Notes under the pieces: generated by a model
What the model saw: only the letters and a program-made list of their open reading frames with translations
Told to the model about the DNA's origin: nothing
Databases searched by the model: none
Translations under genes and position numbers: made by a program
Shown: one piece after another, positions 24,148-32,117 of the stretch
Position numbering within the stretch: position 1 is the stretch's first letter
Layout of the letters: each line of letters starts with the position of its first letter
Origin: Clostridium algifaecis
GTDB taxonomy: Bacteria; Bacillota; Clostridia; Clostridiales; Clostridiaceae
Direction: 5' to 3'
Assembly: GCF_017874415.1 (NCBI RefSeq)
Contig: NZ_JAGGLM010000025.1
Span: 1 to 32,117, forward strand
DNA length: 32,117 bases

Positions 24148-25506
24148 ATGATTAATTCTAAGAATATAATGGAAACAATAAACATGATTGAGAAAGAAAA
24201 TCTTGATATAAGAACAATTACCATGGGAATATCCCTATTAGACTGCATAGACAGCGATGGCAAAAAATGCAGGGACAAAGTTTATGATAAAATAACCAAA
24301 TACGCTGAAAATTTAGTTAGAACTGCAGAAGAAATTGAAACAGAATATGGGATACCTATAATACATAAAAGAGTATCTGTAACGCCTATTTCACTTATCG
24401 CCCAGGCAAGTTCTGATACTAACTATGTAGAATTTGCAAAAACACTTGATAAAGCTACAAAAACTTTAGGCATAGATTTTATTGGAGGTTTTTCAGCTCT
24501 TGTACATAAAGGTTGTACCAAAGGAGATAAAATACTTATAAATTCGCTGCCTGAAGCTCTAGCTTCAACTGAAAAAGTATGTTCTTCTGTAAATGTAGGA
24601 AGTACAAAAGCAGGAATAAATATGAATGCAGTAAGGGATATGGGAGAAATAGTTAAGAAAACTGCCTATCTCACAAAAGATAATGAGAGTATAGGTTGTG
24701 CTAAACTTGTAATATTTGCAAACGCAGTTGAGGATAATCCCTTCATGGCAGGCGCATTCCACGGCATTGGTGAAGCTGATTCCATAATAAATGTAGGTGT
24801 AAGCGGACCTGGTGTTGTAAAATGTGCACTTGAAGAAGTAAAAGGTCAGAGTTTTAATGTGGTAGCAGAAACTATAAAAAAGACTGCTTTTAAAATAACA
24901 AGAATGGGTCAATTAGTTGCAGGAGAAGCTTCAAAAAGACTAGGAGTACCTTTTGGTATAGTAGATTTATCACTTGCTCCAACACCTGCTGTAGGTGATA
25001 GTGTGGCAAGAGTTCTAGAAGAAATCGGTCTTGAAAGCTGCGGATGCCCGGGAACTACCGCTGCCCTTGCTATGTTAAATGATGCTGTTAAAAAAGGTGG
25101 AATAATGGCAGCATCCCAGGTTGGAGGGCTAAGTGGTGCTTTCATTCCTGTAAGTGAAGATGAAGGCATGATAAATGCAGTAAATGCCGGTTCTCTTAAT
25201 TTAGAAAAATTAGAAGCTATGACCTGTGTATGCTCTGTTGGTCTTGACATGATAGGAATACCAGGAGATACACCAGCATCAACAATATCTGCCATAATTG
25301 CAGATGAAGCTGCCATTGGAATGATAAACAACAAGACAACTGCTGTAAGGGTAATCCCTGTTTACGGTAAAAAGGTTGGAGATGAAGCAAACTTTGGAGG
25401 ACTTCTTGGAATGGCTCCTATAATGCCTGTAAGTAAGTTTTCAAGTGAAGCTTTTATTAAAAGAGGTGGAAGAATACCTGCTCCAATTCACAGCTTTAAG
25501 AACTAA
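24148..25506 (+). CDS. UPF0210 (DUF711) family protein
   Basis: A 452-aa cytosolic protein of the UPF0210 family. Family blocks include [14 protein letters not shown] near residues 20-33, [21 protein letters not shown] and a C-terminal [10 protein letters not shown] end. [10 protein letters not shown] and the late [13 protein letters not shown] segments resemble the glycyl-radical/PFL-like alpha-beta barrel fold that has been noted for the family, but the reaction is unknown. ATG 24148 follows GGAGG. It is the distal gene of the glycine-responsive operon and ends at a strong terminator. Confidence 0.88.
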   Translation: MINSKNIMETINMIEKENLDIRTITMGISLLDCIDSDGKKCRDKVYDKITKYAENLVRTAEEIETEYGIPIIHKRVSVTPISLIAQASSDTNYVEFAKTLDKATKTLGIDFIGGFSALVHKGCTKGDKILINSLPEALASTEKVCSSVNVGSTKAGINMNAVRDMGEIVKKTAYLTKDNESIGCAKLVIFANAVEDNPFMAGAFHGIGEADSIINVGVSGPGVVKCALEEVKGQSFNVVAETIKKTAFKITRMGQLVAGEASKRLGVPFGIVDLSLAPTPAVGDSVARVLEEIGLESCGCPGTTAALAMLNDAVKKGGIMAASQVGGLSGAFIPVSEDEGMINAVNAGSLNLEKLEAMTCVCSVGLDMIGIPGDTPASTISAIIADEAAIGMINNKTTAVRVIPVYGKKVGDEANFGGLLGMAPIMPVSKFSSEAFIKRGGRIPAPIHSFKN

Positions 25507-25555
25507 AAATATAGCCAGTTTACATTTCTCTAATGTAAACTGGCTATATTTTTAT
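25507..25555. terminator. Strong bidirectional terminator between UPF0210 and folBK
   Basis: A perfect 20-bp stem (25507-25526 with 25532-25551, 5-base loop) lies between converging genes. T-runs follow on both strands, so it serves both. Confidence 0.95.
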
Positions 25556-26382
25556 AATAATGTTTGTTTTTTAGATACTTCATCGTATAATTCAATTATT
25601 CTTTTTCTTAAAATAGGATGAATCACATATGGTGCTATTTCAGAAAGTGGTTTTAATACAAATAGTCTCTCATGCATTCTAGGATGTGGAATTATTACTT
25701 CCCTTGAGCTTGAAATTACATCGTCATAAAGGAGTACATCCAAATCTATAGTCCTTGGACCCCATCTAATATTTCTTTCTCTTTTTAAATTTTTTTCAAC
25801 TTTCATAAGGAAACTTATAAGTTCCTCAGGAGTAAGCAACGTTTTAATCTTTACAGCACAATTTACGAAATTGTCCTGGTCTAAATATCCTACAGGTTTT
25901 GTTTCATAGTAACTGGATACATCTACAACTTTACAATAGCTTGAATTATTTACTATTTCAATTGACTTATTTATGTTATCAGATTTATTTCCTATATTAG
26001 AACCTATGCCAATATATGCTTCATGCCAGCATCTATAAAACTTTACAGCTGCATAGGATACAGGCTTTCCAATTGGTGCCCATGGCTTTTTTATAATAAG
26101 TTCTACTCCATTTATAAAATCATATTTCAACAAAATAAACTCAGTTAATTTTTCTCCTGCAGTTTCAATTAAATCATACTTACATCTTTTAAATTCACTT
26201 TCCACTTCTTCACAAAGTTCTGCATAGTTAACAGTTTTTGATATGTCATCATCTTTAACAGCTTTTCTTAAATCCATATATATTTTAATAGATATCAAGA
26301 ATTTCTGTCCAAGTTCCTTTTCCTGTTGATTCACGCCGTGAAATGCATATACCTCAAGATCTTTTATTATTATATTATCCAT
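25552..26382 (-). CDS. folBK: Fused dihydroneopterin aldolase / HPPK (FolB-FolK)
   Basis: Bifunctional folate enzyme, 276 aa. FolB (about 1-120) has FHGVNQQE, VNYAEL and the KKPWAP end with the catalytic Lys; it cuts dihydroneopterin to hydroxymethyl-dihydropterin and glycolaldehyde. FolK (about 122-276) has YIGIGSNIGNK, RWGPRTIDLD and HPRMHERLFVL; it transfers pyrophosphate from ATP. The fusion joins two consecutive steps and is known in other clostridia. It starts eight bases after folP and is the last gene of the operon. Start ATG 26382; the RBS overlaps the folP stop. Confidence 0.93.
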   Translation of the reverse strand: MDNIIIKDLEVYAFHGVNQQEKELGQKFLISIKIYMDLRKAVKDDDISKTVNYAELCEEVESEFKRCKYDLIETAGEKLTEFILLKYDFINGVELIIKKPWAPIGKPVSYAAVKFYRCWHEAYIGIGSNIGNKSDNINKSIEIVNNSSYCKVVDVSSYYETKPVGYLDQDNFVNCAVKIKTLLTPEELISFLMKVEKNLKRERNIRWGPRTIDLDVLLYDDVISSSREVIIPHPRMHERLFVLKPLSEIAPYVIHPILRKRIIELYDEVSKKQTLL

Positions 26383-26390
26383 ATTGCATC

Positions 26391-27209
26391 CTATCCTCTC
26401 AAAATAGCATCAGTCATAAGACATACCCTTTTATTTTCAAGAACATCATGCACTCTTACAAAATCACAGCCTTTCATTATTCCCACTACAGTAGTAGCTA
26501 ATGTGCCTTCAACTCTTTCCTCCACGGGTAAATCCAGGGTCTTCCCAATCATGGATTTTCTAGAAGTTCCAAGAAGTACAGGATATCCAAGCTTTTTTAA
26601 TTTTTCCAGGTTATTCATAAGTTTTAAATTTTGATTATAATCTTTTGCAAAACCTATACCTGGGTCTACAATTATATTTTCTTCTTTAACTCCTGCATTT
26701 AAAGCTATATCTACAGACTCCTTCAAATCCCAAAGTACATCATCTACAAAGTCTTTATAGCTGGTATCTTCTCTATTATGCATCAGGCAGCATACAGCAC
26801 CTGATGCTGCTGCAACTTTTCCCATATTTTTATCTTTTTTAAATCCCCAAACATCATTGATTAAGTCTGCTCCAGCCTGAACAGAAATTCTGGCTACTTC
26901 ACTTTTATAGGTATCAATTGAAATTGGTATATCAAATTCCTTTCTAAGTGCCTCAATTACAGGTACAACTCTATGTATTTCTTCATCCTGCTCTACAGGA
27001 GTATGATTTGGTCTAGTTGATTCTCCTCCTACATCTATAATATCTGCACCTTGTTTAATCATACTATCTGCATGCTTTAGTGCTCTATCAATGTTGTTAA
27101 ATTTTCCTCCATCTGAAAAGGAATCAGGAGTTACATTTAAAATTCCCATAATATAAGTCCTTTTTCCAATTTCAAAAACTTTCTTCCCGATTTTTATATT
27201 TCTATTCAT
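26391..27209 (-). CDS. folP: Dihydropteroate synthase FolP
   Basis: A 272-aa TIM-barrel enzyme that joins hydroxymethyl-dihydropterin pyrophosphate with p-aminobenzoate; it is the sulfonamide target. Motifs are ILNVTPDSFSDGG (near 22-34), IDVGGESTRP, DPGIGFAKD and LLGTSRKSMIG. Length and order are normal, with no insertion in the drug-binding loops noticed. ATG 27209 follows GAGGTG. It is the third gene of the folE-HD-folP-folBK operon, 18 bases after the HD gene. Confidence 0.95.
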   Translation of the reverse strand: MNRNIKIGKKVFEIGKRTYIMGILNVTPDSFSDGGKFNNIDRALKHADSMIKQGADIIDVGGESTRPNHTPVEQDEEIHRVVPVIEALRKEFDIPISIDTYKSEVARISVQAGADLINDVWGFKKDKNMGKVAAASGAVCCLMHNREDTSYKDFVDDVLWDLKESVDIALNAGVKEENIIVDPGIGFAKDYNQNLKLMNNLEKLKKLGYPVLLGTSRKSMIGKTLDLPVEERVEGTLATTVVGIMKGCDFVRVHDVLENKRVCLMTDAILRG

Positions 27210-27227
27210 ATGTGCACCTCAACTTTA

Positions 27228-27716
27228 CTAGTATTTCAATCTATTGTTTTTCTTTTCTTCACTCCATTTGCATTCGCCATAGGAAGAACAATAAAAACAA
27301 TTCCTAGACAACTTATCACCTAAATAAATAATTTCAGATAATTTGCTTCTTTTTATATTATTATCCCTGTGCTGGCTAATTGACTCAATTATTTGAGAAG
27401 TATCATCTTCTTTAAAATTACATTGAGAAAGTATAGTACTTGCTAATCTTACACTTGCAATATGGTGAGGAATTCCTTCTTTGTATTCCATCCATCTTCC
27501 AATATCGTGTAAAATTGCCGCAGCATAAATCACTTCTTTTTTCAAATTAAACTTGTTTTCAAGATTTACTATATATGCAATTCTTGCCACATCTAAAAAA
27601 TGCGTTAAATCATGGCAGCAAAATTTTCTATGCTCTTCGCACTCCATATTCTTCATTAAGGCATCTTTAAAAATTTTATTTTGGAGTATTAAATTAACGT
27701 TATCCATAAAATCCAT
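27228..27716 (-). CDS. HD-domain phosphohydrolase in the folate operon
   Basis: A 162-aa HD-superfamily protein. The metal-binding set is visible: H36 (HDLTH), HD in ILHDIGRW (near 70), a double His in IPHHIAS, and a distal Asp in QHRDNN. A C-terminal cluster C-x2-C-x5-C-K-W follows (FYCSSYGECKW). It is cotranscribed with folE (5-base gap) and folP. Folate synthesis needs dephosphorylation of dihydroneopterin triphosphate, and this step has no standard gene here, so a role in it is an attractive inference. The Cys cluster could bind metal or iron-sulfur. The ATG at 27716 is not certain; ATG 27707 is an alternative. Confidence 0.82.
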   Translation of the reverse strand: MDFMDNVNLILQNKIFKDALMKNMECEEHRKFCCHDLTHFLDVARIAYIVNLENKFNLKKEVIYAAAILHDIGRWMEYKEGIPHHIASVRLASTILSQCNFKEDDTSQIIESISQHRDNNIKRSKLSEIIYLGDKLSRNCFYCSSYGECKWSEEKKNNRLKY

Positions 27717-27721
27717 TTAAA

Positions 27722-28285
27722 TCATTTTCCTATATCTATCATTCGATAGACTTCTTCCTTTAGTTTTGCATTTCCACTAAATTCTCCAAGTGTGACTACC
27801 GTTACAGTTTTACTTCCCGGCTTTTTTACACCTCTCATGGTCATACAGAGATGCTCTGCCTCCACAACAACCATAACACCCTTTGCATTCAAGTATTTGC
27901 TTATAGCATTGGCTATCTGTCCTGTCATCCTTTCCTGAAGTTGAGGACGTTTTGCAAACACTTCAACCGTTCTTGCAAGTTTACTCAAGCCAGCGACCTT
28001 TCCTGATGGAATATAGGCTATATGTGCCTCTCCATGAAACGGTAAAAAATGATGTTCGCACATTGAATAAAATTTTATATCTTTTTCTAATACGATATCA
28101 TCATCCTCTACAGTAAAAACTTTTTTCAAATGTTCCTCAGGGCTTTCATTAAGCCCTGAAAAAATTTCCTTATACATTCTAGCTATCCTATCAGGAGTTT
28201 CTACAAGTCCCTCTCTATTTGGATCTTCACCAATTGCTTCAATTATCATTTTAACTGCTTTTCTAATCTTACTCTCATCTATCAC
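27722..28285 (-). CDS. folE: GTP cyclohydrolase I (FolE)
   Basis: A 187-aa enzyme that converts GTP to dihydroneopterin triphosphate, the first step of folate synthesis. Zinc and active-site blocks are present: MCEHHFLPF (Cys and His zinc ligands), [21 protein letters not shown] and HLCMTMRGV with the second zinc Cys. I choose GTG at 28285 because GGGAG lies eight bases before it; the longest frame would begin at 28294. It is first in the folE-HD-folP-folBK operon; a TGGTATAAT extended -10 is 57 bases upstream. Confidence 0.95.
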   Translation of the reverse strand: MIDESKIRKAVKMIIEAIGEDPNREGLVETPDRIARMYKEIFSGLNESPEEHLKKVFTVEDDDIVLEKDIKFYSMCEHHFLPFHGEAHIAYIPSGKVAGLSKLARTVEVFAKRPQLQERMTGQIANAISKYLNAKGVMVVVEAEHLCMTMRGVKKPGSKTVTVVTLGEFSGNAKLKEEVYRMIDIGK

Positions 28286-28341
28286 TAAAAACACTCCCGC
28301 TTATAATTATTGCATTATTATATAATAATTTAATTTTATCT

Positions 28342-28350
28342 ATTATACCA
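28342..28350 (-). promoter_or_regulatory. Extended -10 promoter element for the folate operon
   Basis: On the minus strand GTGGTATAAT (-10 at 28342-28347) resembles an extended -10. The -35 region is T-rich and does not match the consensus, so the promoter may rely on the TG element. The remaining intergenic DNA to 28536 is A/T-rich with one inverted repeat. Confidence 0.6.
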
Positions 28351-28498
28351 CGACTATAAAAAAATAAATATAATCACATCATAATTAATAATTTCATATC
28401 GATTTTAATATAAATATAAATACAGCTTAATTTTCATTTAAATATCTTTAGGAATTTAGAAAGCATACGATAATATATACATAGTTGCTATATATTAC

Positions 28499-28518
28499 TA
28501 CTAATCAGTTTATTAGTA
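28499..28518 (+). repeat. 7-bp inverted repeat before the HD-GYP gene
   Basis: TACTAAT and ATTAGTA, six bases apart, lie just before the ribosome-binding site (GAGGTGG, 28523-28530). It could be an operator or an RNA hairpin. Confidence 0.4.
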
Positions 28519-28536
28519 TATACGAGGTGGATAAAC

Positions 28537-29601
28537 ATGTTATTGAAAAAAAAATTATTGCCTATTAGCGAATTAAAACCAGGGATGATACCTGCAAATG
28601 ATATTTTTTCTGAAGGCAAAATGCTACTAGCTAAAGATATTGCTATTACAGAATCAGGTATAGATAAGCTAAAACAGCAATATATCGTTGATAAAGTTGA
28701 AATTTATTTAGAAAATAATTCTGAAGAAGCTTTGACTTTCAAAATAAAAACAGCAAAAGAAATTGAAAATACTTTCAATGAATTCTCTTCCAATTTAAAA
28801 GATATATTTAAAAGTATATCAAAGTTAAAAGCTCCTGAAATACAGGAAGTACGTGCATTCTCAGAAAAAATACAAAAGGAATTTAATGAGACTGGAGCAA
28901 TCATTAAAAATGTAGTCTTCTACGGAAGTGGGAATGACACTATTTACAGACATAGTGTAAATGTAGCTGCTATCAGTTTTATACTAGGTAAATGGATAGG
29001 CCTTGACAATAAGAATATAAATTTGCTAACATATTCTGCAGTATTACACGACTTTGGTAAAATAAAAATAGACAAAGATATACTTGACAAAGAAGGATCA
29101 TTTATACCTGGCTCTTCAGAATATGAAACATTCAAAACACACCCTGTAATAGGTTATAATTTTGTTAAAGAAATTCCATATTTGGATTATTCAGTAAGCT
29201 ATGGTGTATTAATGCATCATGAAAGACTTGACGGCTCAGGTTACCCATTAGGAGTTAAAGAAGATAAGATTCATAAATTTGCTAAAATAATAGCTATTGC
29301 AGATTTATTTGATGAGGTTAATTCCAACAGATATAATGAAAAAGTTTGCGGTCCACTTGATGCTTTGAGAATTGTTCAGGAGCAAAGTCTTGGCAAATTA
29401 GATTGCAATTATTGTAATATATTTTTAAATCATATATTAAATTATTACATGGGCGAAAATGTACTTTTAAATAATGATAAATCATGTAAAGTTATACAAA
29501 TTAACATTAATGATCTTACAAATCCACTTTTACTTGCCGATGAAGGTTTTCTAGACTTAAAAAAAGAGAAGGATTTATATGTAAAAAAACTGGTTATTTA
29601 G
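28537..29601 (+). CDS. HD-GYP domain cyclic-di-GMP phosphodiesterase
   Basis: A 354-aa cytosolic protein. Residues 1-70 resemble a DUF3391-like N-terminal domain (LPISELKPGM, then a regular strand pattern), followed by a helical linker. The HD-GYP domain covers about 130-300, with the HD pair H171-D172 (LLHDFGK-like VLHDFGK), HHERLDGSGYP (227-237) and DLFDEV. The signature residues are intact, so it likely degrades c-di-GMP. Together with the EAL protein at 14217 it makes two phosphodiesterase candidates in the window. ATG 28537 follows GAGGTGG. Confidence 0.9.
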   Translation: MLLKKKLLPISELKPGMIPANDIFSEGKMLLAKDIAITESGIDKLKQQYIVDKVEIYLENNSEEALTFKIKTAKEIENTFNEFSSNLKDIFKSISKLKAPEIQEVRAFSEKIQKEFNETGAIIKNVVFYGSGNDTIYRHSVNVAAISFILGKWIGLDNKNINLLTYSAVLHDFGKIKIDKDILDKEGSFIPGSSEYETFKTHPVIGYNFVKEIPYLDYSVSYGVLMHHERLDGSGYPLGVKEDKIHKFAKIIAIADLFDEVNSNRYNEKVCGPLDALRIVQEQSLGKLDCNYCNIFLNHILNYYMGENVLLNNDKSCKVIQININDLTNPLLLADEGFLDLKKEKDLYVKKLVI

Positions 29602-29616
29602 TAGCCAGCTTTTTTT
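29590..29616 (+). terminator. Terminator at the end of the HD-GYP gene
   Basis: A 7-bp stem (CTGGTTA/TAGCCAG, 5-base loop) overlaps the stop codon and is followed by C and seven T. Confidence 0.75.
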
Positions 29617-29666
29617 ATTTTTATCATAAATCCAACTTTATTCAATTTTCTTTAGGCCATAATTCT

Positions 29667-30560
29667 TTATTTATTCTTTTTAGCTGCTTTTTTAAGTATC
29701 TCAAGTGCTTGAAAATGTCTTACAGACCTAATATCAGGAAATGCTTTAATAAGCCTTCTTTGAAAAATACTCCTCTTGGCAGTAAGAATAACATATTTTC
29801 CTGTAAGCTGGCTTAACTCTTTCTTATATTTATTTTTAATTTCAATTAAATCATTCTCATATCGTCTTCTAATATCAATAGAATGAGTATTGTATTTCTG
29901 CTTAAATTCAAATGATTCCTTTTCGTATTTTTCTTTAAGCTTGATAGTATCTCTTGATATATTGCTTCCAAGAAAATCAGATCTTTGCTTTATTTTAGCT
30001 GATATTTTATGAATCTTCTCTAAACGAACATTAAGTTTCAATACTGTATCAATTGTAGATATAATGTCAATAATAAAGCAAATTATAGTAATTGCCAAAA
30101 TTATATTTCCTATAAGAATAGGAACAAGTTTCACAATATCTGAAACAGTTGGATGTATTATTTTTATAACAAAAATACAAAATACTCCCCATGCTAAAGA
30201 AAATTTCAAACATATATAACCACTTATATTAAACGGCTTATCTGAATAATCCCACCATCTATGATAAAATATTTTTTCTAGTAAATATCCTGTAATATAT
30301 TCAAGCATAGAAGCTAAAACTACAGAGCCTAAAAATAATAAAAATAAATTATTTTCAACTGATTTCAACAAAAATATTATCAGAATCATCCCAAAACCAT
30401 ATATTGGACAAACAGGTCCATTTAAGAACCCTCTGTTTACAAAAGTGCCTGTATTTACAGTATTATAAACTACCTCTAAACACCAGCCTAAAAAAGCATA
30501 AATAATAAAATAGAATAAAGCATTATACATTTGTAAATTCAAAATTGCTATATCTTTCAT
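29667..30560 (-). CDS. CmpB-family membrane protein with a coiled-coil C-terminus
   Basis: A 297-aa protein. Residues 1-165 match the PF06541 'ABC transporter type IV/CmpB' family: FLGWCLEVVYNT, NRGFLNGPVCPIYGFG and LEYITGYLLEKIF(Y/H), with about five membrane helices. From about 175 to 290 it is strongly charged and helical with repeated K/E patterns, an extension that may bind partners. No ATPase gene is nearby, so a true ABC transport role is unsupported. ATG 30560 follows AAGGAG. Monocistronic, minus strand. Confidence 0.78.
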   Translation of the reverse strand: MKDIAILNLQMYNALFYFIIYAFLGWCLEVVYNTVNTGTFVNRGFLNGPVCPIYGFGMILIIFLLKSVENNLFLLFLGSVVLASMLEYITGYLLEKIFYHRWWDYSDKPFNISGYICLKFSLAWGVFCIFVIKIIHPTVSDIVKLVPILIGNIILAITIICFIIDIISTIDTVLKLNVRLEKIHKISAKIKQRSDFLGSNISRDTIKLKEKYEKESFEFKQKYNTHSIDIRRRYENDLIEIKNKYKKELSQLTGKYVILTAKRSIFQRRLIKAFPDIRSVRHFQALEILKKAAKKNK

Positions 30561-30758
30561 GATTTCTCCTTAGTAAATAGTCTTATATCCATTTTATCAT
30601 AATTATAAATTAATATCCTCATTCATCAGCAAGCCTATATCGAACTCCAACTTCCGTATAAATATATTCTAAATAAAGCGCCCCATATTTTACAACGTAT
30701 AGTAACTATAAATTCAAATATTCATAAAATATATAATAATCAATTTTGTGGAGAAATT

Positions 30759-31259
30759 ATGAAATATAGAAACCCTTTATCATATTCTAGAGAAAAGGCA
30801 GTGCTTTATGCTGAAAAATATGCTCTCAATCCAAATCCTGAGTATAAGTATTTTTCTATATATAATAATATTGGAGGAGATTGCACAAATTTTACTTCCC
30901 AATGCTTAAGAGCAGGAAATGCTCAAATGGTGTTCTCCGGAAGAAATTCATGGTGGTATTCTGGAAAAAAATGGTCACTTTCCTGGTCAATAGCTCATTC
31001 TCTTTACTGGTATTTAAAAATCAATGCTCAGAACAAATCATATGGTCCAAAAGGCACAGAAGTGTTCTCAATTAACCAGCTTGAGATTGGCGATCTGATA
31101 TTTTATGAAAATAGCAAAAGATTAATAGCCCACTCAGCCATAATTACATCCTTTTATGACAACTATCCAATGATATCCCAGCACACTTTTAATGCTTTAA
31201 ATATACCTTATATAAAAGATTGGGCAGCTAAAATGCATTTTATAAAAATATCATTATAG
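30759..31259 (+). CDS. Amidase-like (amidase_6, CHAP/NlpC-type fold) protein
   Basis: A 166-aa protein with the cysteine-peptidase-like pattern of amidase_6 proteins: GGDCTNFTSQC with the likely nucleophile C42, His125 in HSAII, and a later ISQH (H142). The usual targets are cell-wall or peptide amide bonds, but there is no signal peptide, so it is probably cytosolic or acts during spore/mother-cell events. The gene has GGAG before ATG 30759, stands alone, and ends at a shared terminator. Confidence 0.8.
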   Translation: MKYRNPLSYSREKAVLYAEKYALNPNPEYKYFSIYNNIGGDCTNFTSQCLRAGNAQMVFSGRNSWWYSGKKWSLSWSIAHSLYWYLKINAQNKSYGPKGTEVFSINQLEIGDLIFYENSKRLIAHSAIITSFYDNYPMISQHTFNALNIPYIKDWAAKMHFIKISL

Positions 31260-31269
31260 TTTTTCATAA

Positions 31270-31310
31270 AAATAGAAGACCTATAATTTATAACTATAAG
31301 TCTTCTATTT
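31270..31310. terminator. Terminator shared by the amidase and HAD genes
   Basis: AAATAGAAGAC (31270-31280) pairs with GTCTTCTATTT (31300-31310); inner bases extend the stem partly. It lies just after the amidase stop and inside the end of the converging HAD gene. Confidence 0.75.
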
Positions 31311-31998
31311 CATCTTCAATATCGCTGAATTTGCTTATTCTTTTGCAATTTGCTTTTTTATCTTTTCCTTTGTCCAGAAGTATAGCTTCAAGTCCAACTT
31401 TTTCAGGAGCTTTATAATCATTTTCAAAGCTATCTCCTAGAAACAATATATGATTTTTTGAAAAACCTGATTTTTTTATTGCAATATTATACAATTTAGA
31501 ATTCGGTTTTCGAACCCCCTCATTAATTGAAACCACAATAAAACTGAAAAGACGGTATATTCCTTCACTCTTAAGCAAATCCTCTATTCCACCAATAAAC
31601 TTGAAATTTGAAACAATACCTAATGTATATTTGGAATTTAAATATGTCAGTGTATTTATTATACTTTTATCAACATAACATCTTCTTTTATAGTTTCGCC
31701 AATAATTTTCTGAAAGCAAATTTATAATATTTTTCTGATCATCTTTATAAATATTTTTGTATTTTAAAATATACTCATAAATATATTCAAAGCTATATTC
31801 CTTATAATCTGGATTTTGATATAAAATATCTTCATTTGCTTTTTTATAAAGATCATAAAATTCATCAAAGTCTTTAAAATATTTTTCACATCCAGAGCCT
31901 TGAAAAGCCCAAAGTGCATAATCACTTTTACATGGAAGCTCACTCATATCTACAATAGTTTCCATACAGTCAAACATTATACATTTAATTTTTCCCAC
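31294..31998 (-). CDS. HAD-superfamily hydrolase
   Basis: A 234-aa haloacid-dehalogenase-type hydrolase of subfamily IA. Motif I is FDCMETIVD, with nucleophile Asp9 but Met at the position of the second acidic residue (usual DxD). Motif II T/S is in IVSNF; motif III Lys is in RKPNSKLY; motif IV is LGDSFENDYK. The lack of the second acid resembles dehalogenase-like members rather than sugar-phosphate phosphatases, so the reaction is uncertain. A GTG start at 31998 is supported by GGGGGG six bases upstream. The segment from 31999 to 32117 has no gene. Confidence 0.85.
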   Translation of the reverse strand: MGKIKCIMFDCMETIVDMSELPCKSDYALWAFQGSGCEKYFKDFDEFYDLYKKANEDILYQNPDYKEYSFEYIYEYILKYKNIYKDDQKNIINLLSENYWRNYKRRCYVDKSIINTLTYLNSKYTLGIVSNFKFIGGIEDLLKSEGIYRLFSFIVVSINEGVRKPNSKLYNIAIKKSGFSKNHILFLGDSFENDYKAPEKVGLEAILLDKGKDKKANCKRISKFSDIEDEIEDL

Positions 31999-32117
31999 AT
32001 ATATCCCCCCAAAGTTATATATAAAGTAACCGTCAAATAAGAAAGTGGATAGAAAGTGTTAGAAAATTATGAGATAATCTTCTAAAATAAGTTTTTAAAG
32101 TTTTTCAAGTTAACTTT

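Noticed and set aside
24565-25334. Two minus-strand open frames (115 and 141 aa) inside the UPF0210 gene
   Set aside because: Shadows of a clear plus-strand gene with a good RBS and family motifs; no RBS of their own.
1-32117. Search for tRNA, rRNA, CRISPR arrays and intact insertion sequences
   Set aside because: No cloverleaf, rRNA segment, regular repeat-spacer pattern or transposase with terminal repeats was seen. The remnants probably came from deletions, not from an element still present.

Overview
The window looks like chromosomal DNA of a low-GC, spore-forming Clostridium (Clostridiaceae). Pointers are the A/T-rich code, strong AGGAGG ribosome-binding sites, a GerA-family germinant receptor, an alpha/beta SASP, a Spo0E-like phosphatase and Firmicute-type T-box, glycine and preQ1 riboswitches. 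The species cannot be fixed from sequence alone. No rRNA, tRNA, CRISPR array or intact insertion sequence was seen.

Layout. (1) 218-4247, minus strand: germinant receptor operon in the order A-C-small membrane protein-B. (2) 4695-9018: a decaying accessory region. It has an intact short-chain dehydrogenase with a HipA-kinase scrap behind it, an ArsR-type regulator fused to a broken MFS transporter, and an AraC-type sensor fused to a broken ABC exporter. (3) 9082-11537, plus strand: a Spo0E-like phosphatase gene, then a compact agr quorum-sensing cassette in the order agrD-agrC-agrB with no agrA. The AgrD ring position appears to be Ser instead of Cys. (4) 11892-12915: two more remnants, a CDP-alcohol phosphatidyltransferase N-terminus and one ORF stitched from a lantibiotic-immunity-type ATPase, its permease and a histidine kinase. 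(5) 12923-14192: a sigma-A promoter and a preQ1-I riboswitch controlling a radical-SAM protein (probably queuine salvage) and QueT. (6) 14217-21086, minus: degenerate-GGDEF/EAL protein, S1-domain protein, P1-family peptidase, ECF S-component, SIR2-like protein, SASP. (7) 21241-23434, minus: tryptophan transporter under a T-box, a CBS protein, a 59-aa protein, an HNH protein. (8) 23574-25551, plus: glycine riboswitch, ACT-domain protein (UPF0237), UPF0210 protein. (9) 25552-28285, minus: folate operon folE-HD-folP-folBK. (10) 28537-31998: HD-GYP phosphodiesterase, CmpB-family membrane protein, amidase-like protein, HAD hydrolase.

Functional links. RNA regulation is prominent: queuosine precursor, tryptophan and glycine genes each have a recognisable riboswitch. 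Two c-di-GMP proteins, the agr cassette and the Spo0E-like protein suggest signalling into lifestyle or sporulation decisions. The strongest leads are the Ser-type AgrD, the set of in-frame chimeric gene remnants around it, the preQ1-controlled radical-SAM gene and the glycine-riboswitch-controlled UPF0237/UPF0210 pair. Start codons were moved from the longest open frame where a ribosome-binding site decides the start (218-1309, 12140, 13719, 14217-16037, 16121-17284, 21241-21756, 27722-28285).
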